Positions 9,405 to 22,082 of a stretch of 32,650 nt of DNA are shown piece by piece. Below the pieces are notes generated by a model, which was not told the DNA's origin, ran no database searches, and worked only from the letters and a program-made list of their open reading frames with translations. Position 1 is the stretch's first letter. Each line of letters begins with the position of its first letter. The stretch covers positions 1-32,650 of the forward strand of contig JAGVYX010000009.1 in NCBI GenBank assembly GCA_018303045.1, in the 5' to 3' direction. The position numbers were made by a program, and so were the translations under genes. This stretch comes from Candidatus Woesearchaeota archaeon (GTDB taxonomy: Archaea > Nanobdellota > Nanobdellia > Woesearchaeales > GW2011-AR9).

Positions 9405-10547
9405 ATGAAACATGACGAGGTATTAAAAGAATACAGTGAAAAATTATCGCCAGCCCTGCTGCAGGAAATCGCTGCGTCTGTTCCGGCAAATATCGCTAAA
9501 GAGAAATTAATTAAAATTCTGGAAGAAGCGGCGGGGTTATATTCCAGGGCTAAAATTAATGCCGGAGAATGCGTTGGGTTAGTAGGCGCTGAAAGCATTG
9601 GCGAGCCTGGCACGCAAATGACTTTAAACACTTTCCACCTGGCCGGGGTAGCTGAGATGAACGTTACTACGGGCTTGCCCAGAATTATTGAAATTTTTGA
9701 CTGCCAGAAAGAAATTAAAACGCCGATGATGGAAGTATTTTTGAAAGCGCCGCATAATACTATTGATAAAGTGAAAAAATTTGCTGCGGCCTTAAAAGAA
9801 ACGTTATTTGGCGAATTAGTTTCAGAATATTCCTTAAATATTTATGAGCAAACATTAACTCTAAAAATTAATGAAACTTTAATGAAAGACTATGGCTTTA
9901 CTGATATCAAAGAGCTGGCTAAATTGCTAAAAACCAAATCCAAGGGTTTTATCAGCGAGACCAAAGACTATCTGATTATTTTTACCCAGAAAGATAAAGG
10001 CGGGGAAAATTTAAAAGAAATGTATGGATTAAAAGAAAAATTAAAAGTTGTAAAAATCAAGGGAATAAAAGGCGTAAAGCAGGTTTTGCCGGTTAAGCGG
10101 GGCGAGGAATATATTATTCTTACTTCTGGCACCAACTTGAAAGATATTTTGCAGTTATCCGAAGTTGATGCAACTAGAACTTACGGCAATGATCTTAGGG
10201 AGGTTTATGAAGTGTTGGGTATTGAAGCTGCCAGGCAGGCGATTATTAATGAGGTGTATAAAGTTATGGAAGCGCAGGGGTTGAACATTGATATTCGCCA
10301 TATAATGCTGGTGGCCGACATTATGTGCGCATCCGGGGCGGTGAAAGGAATTACTCGGTATGGTGTGGTTAGCGAAAAGGCTTCCGTGCTGGCGAGGGCG
10401 TCTTTCGAAACTCCCATTAAGCATTTAATCAATGCGGCGTTGGAAGGCGAGGTTGACCGGTTAACTTCAGTCGTAGAAAATGTAATGATTAATCAGCCCG
10501 TTCCCTTAGGCACGGGATTGCCGGGATTAGTTACCAAGATGAAATAG
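9405..10547 (+). CDS. rpoA2: DNA-directed RNA polymerase subunit A''
   Basis: [53 protein letters not shown]. Confidence 0.97.
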   Translation: MKHDEVLKEYSEKLSPALLQEIAASVPANIAKEKLIKILEEAAGLYSRAKINAGECVGLVGAESIGEPGTQMTLNTFHLAGVAEMNVTTGLPRIIEIFDCQKEIKTPMMEVFLKAPHNTIDKVKKFAAALKETLFGELVSEYSLNIYEQTLTLKINETLMKDYGFTDIKELAKLLKTKSKGFISETKDYLIIFTQKDKGGENLKEMYGLKEKLKVVKIKGIKGVKQVLPVKRGEEYIILTSGTNLKDILQLSEVDATRTYGNDLREVYEVLGIEAARQAIINEVYKVMEAQGLNIDIRHIMLVADIMCASGAVKGITRYGVVSEKASVLARASFETPIKHLINAALEGEVDRLTSVVENVMINQPVPLGTGLPGLVTKMK

Positions 10548-10588
10548 TTAGAAGAATTTTTAAAGACAACCTTAATACTTTATTAAAA

Positions 10589-10882
10589 ATGGCGCAAACA
10601 GAACCACCAGCGGAATTGGAACAAAATTTAGCCCTAATAAAAGTTAAATTGCAGGATGGAAAAGCTATTTTGGGAACAGCAGCAGTTATCAAAAAGTTGC
10701 GCGGCGGAATGTTAGAGTCCGTTTTTCTGGCTCGAAATTGTCCTGACACGATAAAAAATGATCTCCAGCATCTGGCTAAATTGGGTAATATTCCAGTTGA
10801 GGTTTTATCTCTGGACAACGAAGAATTAGGCGTATTTTGCAAAAAAGGTTTTTTTATCTCTGTTCTTGGCGCGATGAAATAA
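10589..10882 (+). CDS. rpl30e: Ribosomal protein L30e
   Basis: L7Ae/L30e-fold protein between rpoA2 and nusA, the standard archaeal position. Confidence 0.85.
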   Translation: MAQTEPPAELEQNLALIKVKLQDGKAILGTAAVIKKLRGGMLESVFLARNCPDTIKNDLQHLAKLGNIPVEVLSLDNEELGVFCKKGFFISVLGAMK

Positions 10883-11296
10883 ATGAATCGCATAATCTTT
10901 GATCAGGAGATATTAGGGTTGTCTTCCCTTCTCGAGAATAGAACTCATGCCCGCATTAAGGATGTTTTTAGGGATGAGGAAATAATTTATGTTATTGTTG
11001 CTCCCGGCGAAATGGGGAAAATCCTGGGGAAGGGCGGAGAAACGATTAAAAGGCTGCAGCAGCAGCTGGGGAAGAGAATTAAGGCTGTTGAATTTAATGA
11101 TGCAGTGGAAATGTTTGTGAAAAACATTATTTTTCCGCTGAAAGTAGAAGAAATTATTCAGGAAGGGCTTGTGGTGTTAATCAAAGACTCGCAGAAAAAA
11201 ACAAAAAGTTTATTAATCGGGCGTAATGGGAGGAATTTGAAGTTGATCAATAGAGCCGTTAAGCGGTTTTTTAACGTGGAAGTTAAAGTAATATAA
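10883..11296 (+). CDS. nusA: Transcription elongation factor NusA-like KH protein
   Basis: GKILGKGGETIKRLQQQLG and LIGRNGRNLKLINRAVKRFF KH motifs; operon position. Confidence 0.93.
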   Translation: MNRIIFDQEILGLSSLLENRTHARIKDVFRDEEIIYVIVAPGEMGKILGKGGETIKRLQQQLGKRIKAVEFNDAVEMFVKNIIFPLKVEEIIQEGLVVLIKDSQKKTKSLLIGRNGRNLKLINRAVKRFFNVEVKVI

Positions 11297-11327
11297 TTAA
11301 GTAAGTAATAATAAAGAAAATATAAAA

Positions 11328-11747
11328 ATGGCTAAAAAATCCCGAGGATTAAGAGCGGCAAAGAAATTGCGAAAGCGCCGGCGGCAGTTTAAGCTAATGA
11401 GAAGATCCAAGCTAAAGAAGAAAGTAGACCCTTTATCTGGTTCTTCGCAAGCTAAAGCTATTGTTCTGGAGAAACTTCAGGTGGAAGCCAAACAGCCCTG
11501 CTCGGGCATGAGAAAATGCGCTCGCGTCCAATTAATTAAAAATGGGAAACAGATTACTGCCTTCATGCCGGGAGATGGCGCCCAGAAACTGATCAATGAG
11601 CACGATGAAGTTATCGTTGAATGCATCGGTGGGAAGATGGGAAGAGCTAAAGGTGATCTTCCTTGCATCAGATGGCAGGTAATTAGAGTTAACGATCAAA
11701 GCTTGGATGCCTTATTGAAAGGTAAATTGGAGAAAGCCAGAAGATGA
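11328..11747 (+). CDS. rpsL: Ribosomal protein S12 (uS12)
   Basis: [30 protein letters not shown]. Confidence 0.97.
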   Translation: MAKKSRGLRAAKKLRKRRRQFKLMRRSKLKKKVDPLSGSSQAKAIVLEKLQVEAKQPCSGMRKCARVQLIKNGKQITAFMPGDGAQKLINEHDEVIVECIGGKMGRAKGDLPCIRWQVIRVNDQSLDALLKGKLEKARR

Positions 11748-11804
11748 GGAAAAACAACGATTTTTCAGCATCTTCTAAAACTCCAGAGGATTTTTGTTAG
11801 ATAA

Positions 11805-12404
11805 ATGGCCGAAATAAAATTTTTCAATAAATGGACTGCTGAAGGAGTTCAAGTAACGGACTTGGGCTTGCAGAGGTATTTAACTCTGCAGCCAAAAATT
11901 ATTCCCAAGACCGGCGCCAGATATGCTGGCAACAGGTTTCATAAATCACAGACTTTTATCGTAGAAAGATTAGCCACCAAGCTAATGAATTCCGGCCATC
12001 GCGCTAAGAAGCATCTTCTGAGTTCCGGGCATAACAGCGGCAAGAAAAATCATGCCTTAAGCATTGTGGAAGAAGCCCTGAAAAAAGCTGAAGTAAAATT
12101 AAAAAATAATCCTTTAGCGATATTAGTAAAAGCTGTGGAAAATGCTGCTCCCCGGGAAGAAGTTATTGCCATTGAATATGGCGGAGCTCGTTATCCGAAA
12201 GCCGTGGATATTGCTCCGCAGCGAAGAATTGACTTGGCTTTGCGGTTCATGACGCAGGGAGCTTACGCTAAATCATTCAATAAAAAAGTTAAAATCGAAG
12301 ATGCTTTAGCGGAAGAAATTATTTCTGCTGCCCAGTGTTCCGGCAAAAGCGCGGCTGTTTCTAAAAAGAAAGATTTGGAGCGGCAGGCAGCCAGCAGCAA
12401 GTAG
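11805..12404 (+). CDS. rpsG: Ribosomal protein S7 (uS7)
   Basis: GGARYPKAVDIAPQRRIDLALRFM; follows S12. Confidence 0.95.
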   Translation: MAEIKFFNKWTAEGVQVTDLGLQRYLTLQPKIIPKTGARYAGNRFHKSQTFIVERLATKLMNSGHRAKKHLLSSGHNSGKKNHALSIVEEALKKAEVKLKNNPLAILVKAVENAAPREEVIAIEYGGARYPKAVDIAPQRRIDLALRFMTQGAYAKSFNKKVKIEDALAEEIISAAQCSGKSAAVSKKKDLERQAASSK

Positions 12405-12575
12405 AGTTCTAGGTTGAATGGGGGAAAATTTCTTTTCCCTGATTTAGGCAATCTTAAAAATTAAAGATAACTAGAAATAAATCCACAAAAATTAGTTATG
12501 TCTTTTGTATATAATAACTGCTATTTATTGTTCAAAAATTAATATCAGTTACTATAGAATAAAAAAATAAAAACT

Positions 12576-14479
<1,904 letters not shown>

Positions 14480-14504
14480 CCCGCTATTTTTTAGAATTTT
14501 TTAC

Positions 14505-14644
14505 GATTTGGTTAATGTTAGTATGATTTAATGAAGATTTGGTTAATGTTAGTATGATTTAATGAAGATTTGGTTAATGTTAGTATGATTTGATGAAGAT
14601 TTGGTTAATGTTAGTATGATTTGATGAAGATTTGGTTAATGTTA
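14505..14644. repeat. Tandem repeat, 31-bp unit, about 4.5 copies
   Basis: gatttggttaatgttagtatgattt(a/g)atgaa at 14505, 14536, 14567, 14598, plus 16-bp partial at 14629. Confidence 0.97.
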
Positions 14645-14794
14645 ATTTATGTTAATGATAGTCTTTTAAATGTTAATGATGGTTTTTTAAATTGCTTATA
14701 TTTAAAGATTGTGAGAGAAAATTACAGATTTTTGTTCTGGAAATAAAATTATGGCTTCAAAAGTTATTTATAGTGTTAAATTTTTGTTTAACTA

Positions 14795-15163
14795 ATGGCC
14801 GATAAACAGCTTTGGAACGTTCACTATAAATTTTACGAAGCGATGGGATTTGGAGAGGGCAGCATTATATCAAGATGTTATCTCGTAGTTGCTGGCAGTG
14901 AAGAGGAAGCTTTGGCGAAGGGCAATAAGGTGTTTGCAGGAATTTCTACAGATCATGCCGGGCTAGTCGGTGGTGAGAAAGAAGTTAATGGCCGCGTGAT
15001 TTTAAGAGATCTGGAAAAAAAGGTCGGCATTTATGAAGGGCTAAATTTAATTCCTCCCCAGCTGGACGGCTTAGATGCTGTAAATTTTGAACTTGAGACC
15101 AAAGTTCAATTTGACGACCAGAATATTAAAGTAGCTTATCTTCCAAGACCAAAAACCGGTTAA
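14795..15163 (+). CDS. Hypothetical protein
   Basis: 122-aa ORF with coding-like composition, divergent from groES. Confidence 0.75.
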   Translation: MADKQLWNVHYKFYEAMGFGEGSIISRCYLVVAGSEEEALAKGNKVFAGISTDHAGLVGGEKEVNGRVILRDLEKKVGIYEGLNLIPPQLDGLDAVNFELETKVQFDDQNIKVAYLPRPKTG

Positions 15164-15213
15164 TTGTAATTTATTATTCAGGAATTTTTCTTTAAAAAAC
15201 TTTAAATCGTTTT

Positions 15214-16305
15214 TCAAAATTGGTCTTTAAATTCCTTAAACTTTCCTTTCTTAATTGCTTCTTTTGCTTCCTCAAGCATTCTTTGTATGAAAAAGAGATT
15301 ATGGATGCTCAAAAAACGTTTAACAATCGGCTCTTTAACCTTGATTAAATGATGCAGGTAAGCCCGAGTATAATTGTTGCAAGTATAACAATTGCATCCC
15401 TGTTCGATTGGAGAAAAGTCATCTTGATATTTTAATTGCTCAATCAATACATTTCCCTGTCTGGTAAATAATGTTCCTCTTCTTCCCACCTGGGTTGGAT
15501 ATACTGAGTCAAAACAATCGATGCCCCGGCCAATTAATTCCAGCATTTCTTTCGGCGAACCGATACCCATGACGTAACGCGGCTTTTCTTTAGCAATATA
15601 TGGCAGCACGGCATCAATGGCTTGATACATTTTTTCTTTCGGCTCACCGATAGCCACTCCGCCAATGGCTACGCCATCAAAAGCTAACGAATTAATGAAT
15701 TTAGCAGATTGCTCTCTTAATTCCGGGTAAAAATTGCCCTGCGCGATGCCAAACAATAACTGGCTGGAATTTTGCTCTCGCTTTAATTTTTGATGCCATT
15801 CCAGACTTTCTTTTCCCCAGCGATGCGTATTTTCCATAGCTAATTTAGCTTCTTCATAAGAGACGCCATAACCAGACATATCATCCAGCATCATGGCTGC
15901 GTCGCTGTTAATGGCTAGTTCTATCTCCATAATTTTTTTTGGAGTAATGATTACTTTACTATTGTCATAAGGACTTCTGAAATGCAACCCTTTTTTATAT
16001 TTCTCCTCAAAAATCCCCCGGGACATCTGGAATCCACCGCAATCCGTGAAAATAATTCCAGAAAAATTCATGAACTGGTGAATTCCGGCAGCTTTCTTAA
16101 TTATTTCAATTCCCGGCTTTAGGCTAAGAATCAAGGCGTTGGCGATAATGGCTTTAATCCTTATATGCTTATAGTCATCGGTAGTAATTACCTTGCCGGT
16201 GGCTTTGGTAGCTGCGGGCATGAAAAAAGGAGTTTCTATCGTTCCGTGAGCAGTAGTTAATTGGCCTATTCTGGCGCTGCCGTCCTGGTGAGTTATTTGG
16301 AACAT
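15214..16305 (-). CDS. tgt: tRNA-guanine transglycosylase, compact type without PUA
   Basis: TPFFMPAATKATGK, TDCGGFQMS, YVMGIGSPKEMLELIGRGIDCFDSVYPTQVGRRG, CNCYTCxxYTRAYLHHL. Confidence 0.95.
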   Translation of the reverse strand: MFQITHQDGSARIGQLTTAHGTIETPFFMPAATKATGKVITTDDYKHIRIKAIIANALILSLKPGIEIIKKAAGIHQFMNFSGIIFTDCGGFQMSRGIFEEKYKKGLHFRSPYDNSKVIITPKKIMEIELAINSDAAMMLDDMSGYGVSYEEAKLAMENTHRWGKESLEWHQKLKREQNSSQLLFGIAQGNFYPELREQSAKFINSLAFDGVAIGGVAIGEPKEKMYQAIDAVLPYIAKEKPRYVMGIGSPKEMLELIGRGIDCFDSVYPTQVGRRGTLFTRQGNVLIEQLKYQDDFSPIEQGCNCYTCNNYTRAYLHHLIKVKEPIVKRFLSIHNLFFIQRMLEEAKEAIKKGKFKEFKDQF

Positions 16306-16421
16306 CTAATGCAATTTCCAGCCTTATTTTATAAGATTATCTGGATTTAAATTAATGATGGAGAAAGCTTAATATTATTTAAAGCAATATTTTTTAAAAT
16401 AGAGGCTTTCCCTAATGTTTT

Positions 16422-17414
16422 ATGATCACCCTCGGCATCGAATCCACCGCCCATACCTTTGGCATAGGCATGGTAACAGACAGAGGCAAAATCCTCGCTA
16501 ATGTTAAAGACAGCTATAGCTCCCTAAATGCAGGCATGATCCCTGACCAGGTAGCCGAACATCACCAATTGGTGAAAGGTGAAATTTTAAAACAAGCTTT
16601 ACGGGAAGCCAAAATAGATTTAACTGATGTTGATTATCTGGCTTATTCATCTGGCCCGGGAATTGATCCCTGTTTGTGGGTCGGGTATAATTTTGCTAAA
16701 GAGCTGTCGGAAAAAATAAAGAAACCATTAATTGCTGTTAATCATTGCGCAGCTCATTTAAGCATTGGCAAGCTCTATAATCAATTAAAAGATCCCGTTT
16801 ATCTGTATGTTTCCGGAGTTAATACGCAGATTATTATTGAGAAAACTGCTGACAGAAAAAGCCACTATGTGGTTCTAGGCGAAACTCTGGATATCGGTTT
16901 AGGAAATATGTTGGATAAATTGGGCCGAATAATGGGTTTAGGGTTTCCGGCAGGACCCGGAATAGAAGAATTAGCTAAAGGGGGTAAATATCTAGAACTG
17001 CCTTATGTTGTTAAAGGCATGGATGCATCGTTTTCAGGAATTTTAACCAAAGCGCAGCAATTATATGAGCGCAAACAGGCAACTAAGGAAGACCTTTGTT
17101 TTTCTGTTCAGGAAACTTGTTTTGCCATGATAACTGAAGTGGCTGAACGAGCCCTGGCGCATACAGGTAAAACAGAACTGGTCTTGATTGGCGGAGTGGG
17201 CGCTAATCAACGATTCTGCGAAATGTTGCAAATAATGTGCAAAGAGAGAAAAGCTGAATTTTATAATGTTCCAATAGGCTTGGCTGGCGATCAGGGAGCG
17301 ATGATTGCCTGGGAAGGTTTTTTAAGGAAAGGACAGTATGGTGATGGACAGTATGATGATAGACAGTATGGTGAAGGAGGAGTAAAACCGCACTGGAGGG
17401 TGGATGAAGTTTGA
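16422..17414 (+). CDS. kae1: KEOPS tRNA threonylcarbamoyladenosine subunit Kae1
   Basis: GIESTAHTFGIG, HCAAHLSIG, GFPAGPGIEELAKGG, LIGGVGANQRF, PHWRVDEV tail. Confidence 0.96.
   Translation: MITLGIESTAHTFGIGMVTDRGKILANVKDSYSSLNAGMIPDQVAEHHQLVKGEILKQALREAKIDLTDVDYLAYSSGPGIDPCLWVGYNFAKELSEKIKKPLIAVNHCAAHLSIGKLYNQLKDPVYLYVSGVNTQIIIEKTADRKSHYVVLGETLDIGLGNMLDKLGRIMGLGFPAGPGIEELAKGGKYLELPYVVKGMDASFSGILTKAQQLYERKQATKEDLCFSVQETCFAMITEVAERALAHTGKTELVLIGGVGANQRFCEMLQIMCKERKAEFYNVPIGLAGDQGAMIAWEGFLRKGQYGDGQYDDRQYGEGGVKPHWRVDEV
17331..17375 (+). repeat. Three tandem 15-bp repeats within kae1
   Basis: ggacagtatggtgat / ggacagtatgatgat / agacagtatggtgaa encoding GQYGD-GQYDD-RQYGE. Confidence 0.95.
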
Positions 17415-17665
17415 AATTAAGAAAAATAAAACTATCTAAGCGCGCTCCGGTTTATTTCTTACGAAATGAAATTAGAAGAGAAGTTAATAGGCTGACCATC
17501 CCGTATGGTGTTGATCCGATTAGTGGTTCTTCTTATATCCCAAGATTCTTGGAAGATTTAGAGGCTGAATATGAATGTTATTTTAGAACCAAAGAATTTG
17601 TTACAAAAACTAGAGCCAAATCTTGGCGGCAGTATGTTTATGCTGGGTTGCAATGGTCAAATTGA
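17411..17665 (+). CDS. Small basic hypothetical protein, translationally coupled to kae1
   Basis: 84-aa ORF with TTG start overlapping the kae1 TGA stop. Confidence 0.6.
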   Translation: MKLRKIKLSKRAPVYFLRNEIRREVNRLTIPYGVDPISGSSYIPRFLEDLEAEYECYFRTKEFVTKTRAKSWRQYVYAGLQWSN

Positions 17666-17770
17666 GAATTTTCTTGCGCGTAATGATTTAACGACCATTG
17701 TAGATAAGTTACGATTATTGCCAATCAACTTTTAAGATAAATACGAACTAACTATCAAACCTCCGATACC

Positions 17771-17780
17771 TTTATAAACC
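17771..17780 (+). promoter_or_regulatory. Candidate TATA box for gyrB
   Basis: tttataaacc about 85 bp before the gyrB start. Confidence 0.45.
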
Positions 17781-17840
17781 TAAAAAGGCTCTTGAATTTA
17801 CGATTTTATCGACGATAAACCAAGGAAATCCCCCCCTTAA

Positions 17841-19772
<1,932 letters not shown>

Positions 19773-19784
19773 GGTGGTTAAAAT

Positions 19785-20045
19785 ATGAAATTAAGAATTA
19801 GTCCGGAAACTCTTAAAAAAGTAGCTTATGGCTTTATTTTAACTGGTTTTTTAGGATATGTCGGTACTCAAGCTTATCTTCGCAAAAGAAATGCTGAGTT
19901 TGAGCAACAGAAATCAGCATCTCAACAACTTGTTGAGCATCAGGCCAATTATCAATTCTGCGATAACTTAATGAAAGAAACCGCCGGCGATTCAGGTTTA
20001 GAAGGATTTGTTTTAGACAAAGTAAAAATTTCCGGCTGGTGTTGA
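19785..20045 (+). CDS. Hypothetical protein with N-terminal hydrophobic segment
   Basis: 86 aa, VAYGFILTGFLGYVGTQAYLRKR; 12 bp after gyrB. Confidence 0.6.
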   Translation: MKLRISPETLKKVAYGFILTGFLGYVGTQAYLRKRNAEFEQQKSASQQLVEHQANYQFCDNLMKETAGDSGLEGFVLDKVKISGWC

Positions 20046-20190
20046 TAACGGCCGATCCTGCAGAGTAGTTCTGGCTGGATGTTCTACAGAGTAATGGGAT
20101 AAATATTCTTTTAACCTTTTTTTAGAAACTTAAATAAAGAAAGCCTTAATTGAGGTATCAAATGAAAAGTAAGTTGTTGTTAATAAAAAA

Positions 20191-20223
20191 TCCCAATCGG
20201 AGCAGAGCTCCGGGGTATTTTTT
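20191..20223 (+). terminator. GC-rich hairpin followed by T6 (terminator-like)
   Basis: tccc-aat-CGGAGC-aga-GCTCCG-gggta-tttttt. Confidence 0.5.
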
Positions 20224-20226
20224 AAT

Positions 20227-20314
20227 CTTGCTTGGAATCGACATCGCAGTAGTCAAGTCACGTTGTTCGTGAGTTTCCTGCGGAAACAACTCCTGGGCAT
20301 GATACCCAAGCAAG
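20227..20314 (+). ncRNA. Candidate structured RNA or 5' leader
   Basis: CTTGCTTGG...CCAAGCAAG closing stem enclosing TCACG-ttgtt-CGTGA and GTTTCC-tgc-GGAAAC hairpins; lies 33 bp before a CDS. Confidence 0.4.
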
Positions 20315-20347
20315 AAATCAATAATCTTTAACTGAACGAGGTAAAAA

Positions 20348-20581
20348 ATGGCTTTTGACAAGAATTTAGATCGGGAATTGTTTTCAGAATCAGTTGATTT
20401 GGATAAGTCGGTAATTGCGGTAGCTGTCTTTTCCTATAATAATGGAACTCCCAAGCTGCAAATTTCTCGGCAGAATAAAAATGCTGCTGGCGAGTTGAGT
20501 TTTGCCAAGCTCGGAAGAATGACTAAAGAGGAAGTAGAAAAAGTTTTGCCATTAATGGAGAAAGCAAAAACTTATTTGTAA
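20348..20581 (+). CDS. PC4/YdbC-like putative nucleic acid-binding protein
   Basis: 77 aa; VAVFSYNNGTPKLQISRQ...FAKLGRMTKEEVEKVLPLMEKA resembles the PC4-like p15 fold. Confidence 0.65.
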   Translation: MAFDKNLDRELFSESVDLDKSVIAVAVFSYNNGTPKLQISRQNKNAAGELSFAKLGRMTKEEVEKVLPLMEKAKTYL

Positions 20582-20587
20582 TAAAGT

Positions 20588-21277
20588 ATGAAAAAATCTG
20601 AAAAGAAAGCTCTTTCCATGCATCCATCACAACAAATCAAGTTTATTGAAGATTATGTCCGAACTGAATTATCCGGTGAAGCTTCCGGGCATGACTGGTG
20701 GCACAGCCATCGAGTTAGAAATTTAGCCTTAACTATCGCCCGAGCTGAGGGCGCTGAGTTGTATCTGGTGGAAATTACTGCCTTAATGCATGATATCGGC
20801 GACCCTAAATTTTATGAGGGGGACGAAACGGTAGCTCCGCGGTTAGTCGGCCTGAAATTGGCAGAAGCTGGACTCGCAGCAAAGGATAAAGACAAGATTA
20901 TGTACATCATCGCCCAGATGTCTTATTCCCAATCTTTAGCTGGAGAAACGGATATAGAAAAGTCTAAGGAATTTATGGCCGTGCAGGATGCCGACCGGCT
21001 GGATGGAATCGGAGCCATCGGCCTAGCCCGCGTTTTTGCCTATGGCGGCAGCAAAGGGCGGCTGATTCATGACCCAAATATAAAACCCAAACAGAATATA
21101 ACTAAGGAGGAATACCGGGTTTCTAAAGGAACCAGCATTAACCATTTGTATGAAAAAATGTTACGATTGAAGGATTTAATGAATACGGAAACTGGCCGAA
21201 GAATCGCCGAAGAGAGACATTTATTTATAGGGCAGTTTTTAGATCGGTTTTATAAAGAATGGGATGGTCAGGCTTAA
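20588..21277 (+). CDS. HD-domain phosphohydrolase
   Basis: HDWWHSHRVRNLAL...EITALMHDIGD...AVQDADRLDGIGAIGLARVF. Confidence 0.9.
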   Translation: MKKSEKKALSMHPSQQIKFIEDYVRTELSGEASGHDWWHSHRVRNLALTIARAEGAELYLVEITALMHDIGDPKFYEGDETVAPRLVGLKLAEAGLAAKDKDKIMYIIAQMSYSQSLAGETDIEKSKEFMAVQDADRLDGIGAIGLARVFAYGGSKGRLIHDPNIKPKQNITKEEYRVSKGTSINHLYEKMLRLKDLMNTETGRRIAEERHLFIGQFLDRFYKEWDGQA

Positions 21278-21322
21278 AGCTTTAGAGAATTTTGAATAAT
21301 TCATATTTTATGATTTTCAACT

Positions 21323-22036
21323 TTAATTTATCACATCATAAACTAGATGAAGATAAGAATTCTTTAACTTCCTGCACGTCTTCAGTTTAAGGGTTTTGAT
21401 CTTATTTAAATCAGATATTGACTTTAAAGACTCTCCGCCTATTAGCGCGGATGTTTGTTCTCCGCCAATTAAAGCTGGAGCAATGACCAGATTAATTCTA
21501 TCAATTAAGCCCAACCTAACTAGAAGGGCATTTAAAGTTCCTCCCGATTGTACGGTTACTCGATTCATTTTATATTTTACTTTTAATCGATTAAATAAAT
21601 CATTAAAATTAATTTTGTTTTGGTAAAAGATGGTTTCAGCTTCTTTGAAATTAAAAGCGGGATGATTTTTATTGGAAGTCGCTAGAAATAGCTTTTTCGA
21701 TTTTTTAATCATATTTTTAATGCCGGTTTGCGTAAGGTGATTGTTATCAACGATAATAAAGTTAACTGGTAATTTGTGAATCTCTGTTTTTGAGTCATTC
21801 ATTCCGATTTTGACCATTACCCTGCCAGTGTTAAATGAATTGATGTCCGTGCTCTGTTCTAATTGGTAATACTGCTTTAATCCTTCTTTTAGGCCATTAA
21901 TCTTGGGAAAATCTTTATCAAAGTCTCGTCCATCAACACACCCCGTGGAGATTTTTCCATCAACAGAAGAAAGCATAAACAAGGTATTGAAAGTTCTGTT
22001 TTTTGCCATCATTATCTCTAAACTTAATACCTGCAT
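21323..22036 (-). CDS. RibD C-terminal/dihydrofolate reductase-like protein
   Basis: NTLFMLSSVDGKISTG, VTVQSGGTLNALLVRLGLIDRINLVIAPALIGGEQTSALIGG. Confidence 0.85.
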   Translation of the reverse strand: MQVLSLEIMMAKNRTFNTLFMLSSVDGKISTGCVDGRDFDKDFPKINGLKEGLKQYYQLEQSTDINSFNTGRVMVKIGMNDSKTEIHKLPVNFIIVDNNHLTQTGIKNMIKKSKKLFLATSNKNHPAFNFKEAETIFYQNKINFNDLFNRLKVKYKMNRVTVQSGGTLNALLVRLGLIDRINLVIAPALIGGEQTSALIGGESLKSISDLNKIKTLKLKTCRKLKNSYLHLVYDVIN

Positions 22037-22082
22037 GCCCCCTATTCCCTGCTGAATAATTAAATGTCTGATCTAATCAATC

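Noticed and set aside
14505-14644. Possible CRISPR array
   Set aside because: Copies are directly adjacent with no spacers and no cas genes; it is a plain tandem repeat
20158-20361. 67-aa minus-strand ORF over the structured leader
   Set aside because: No recognisable domain, overlaps hairpins and the start of the 20348 CDS
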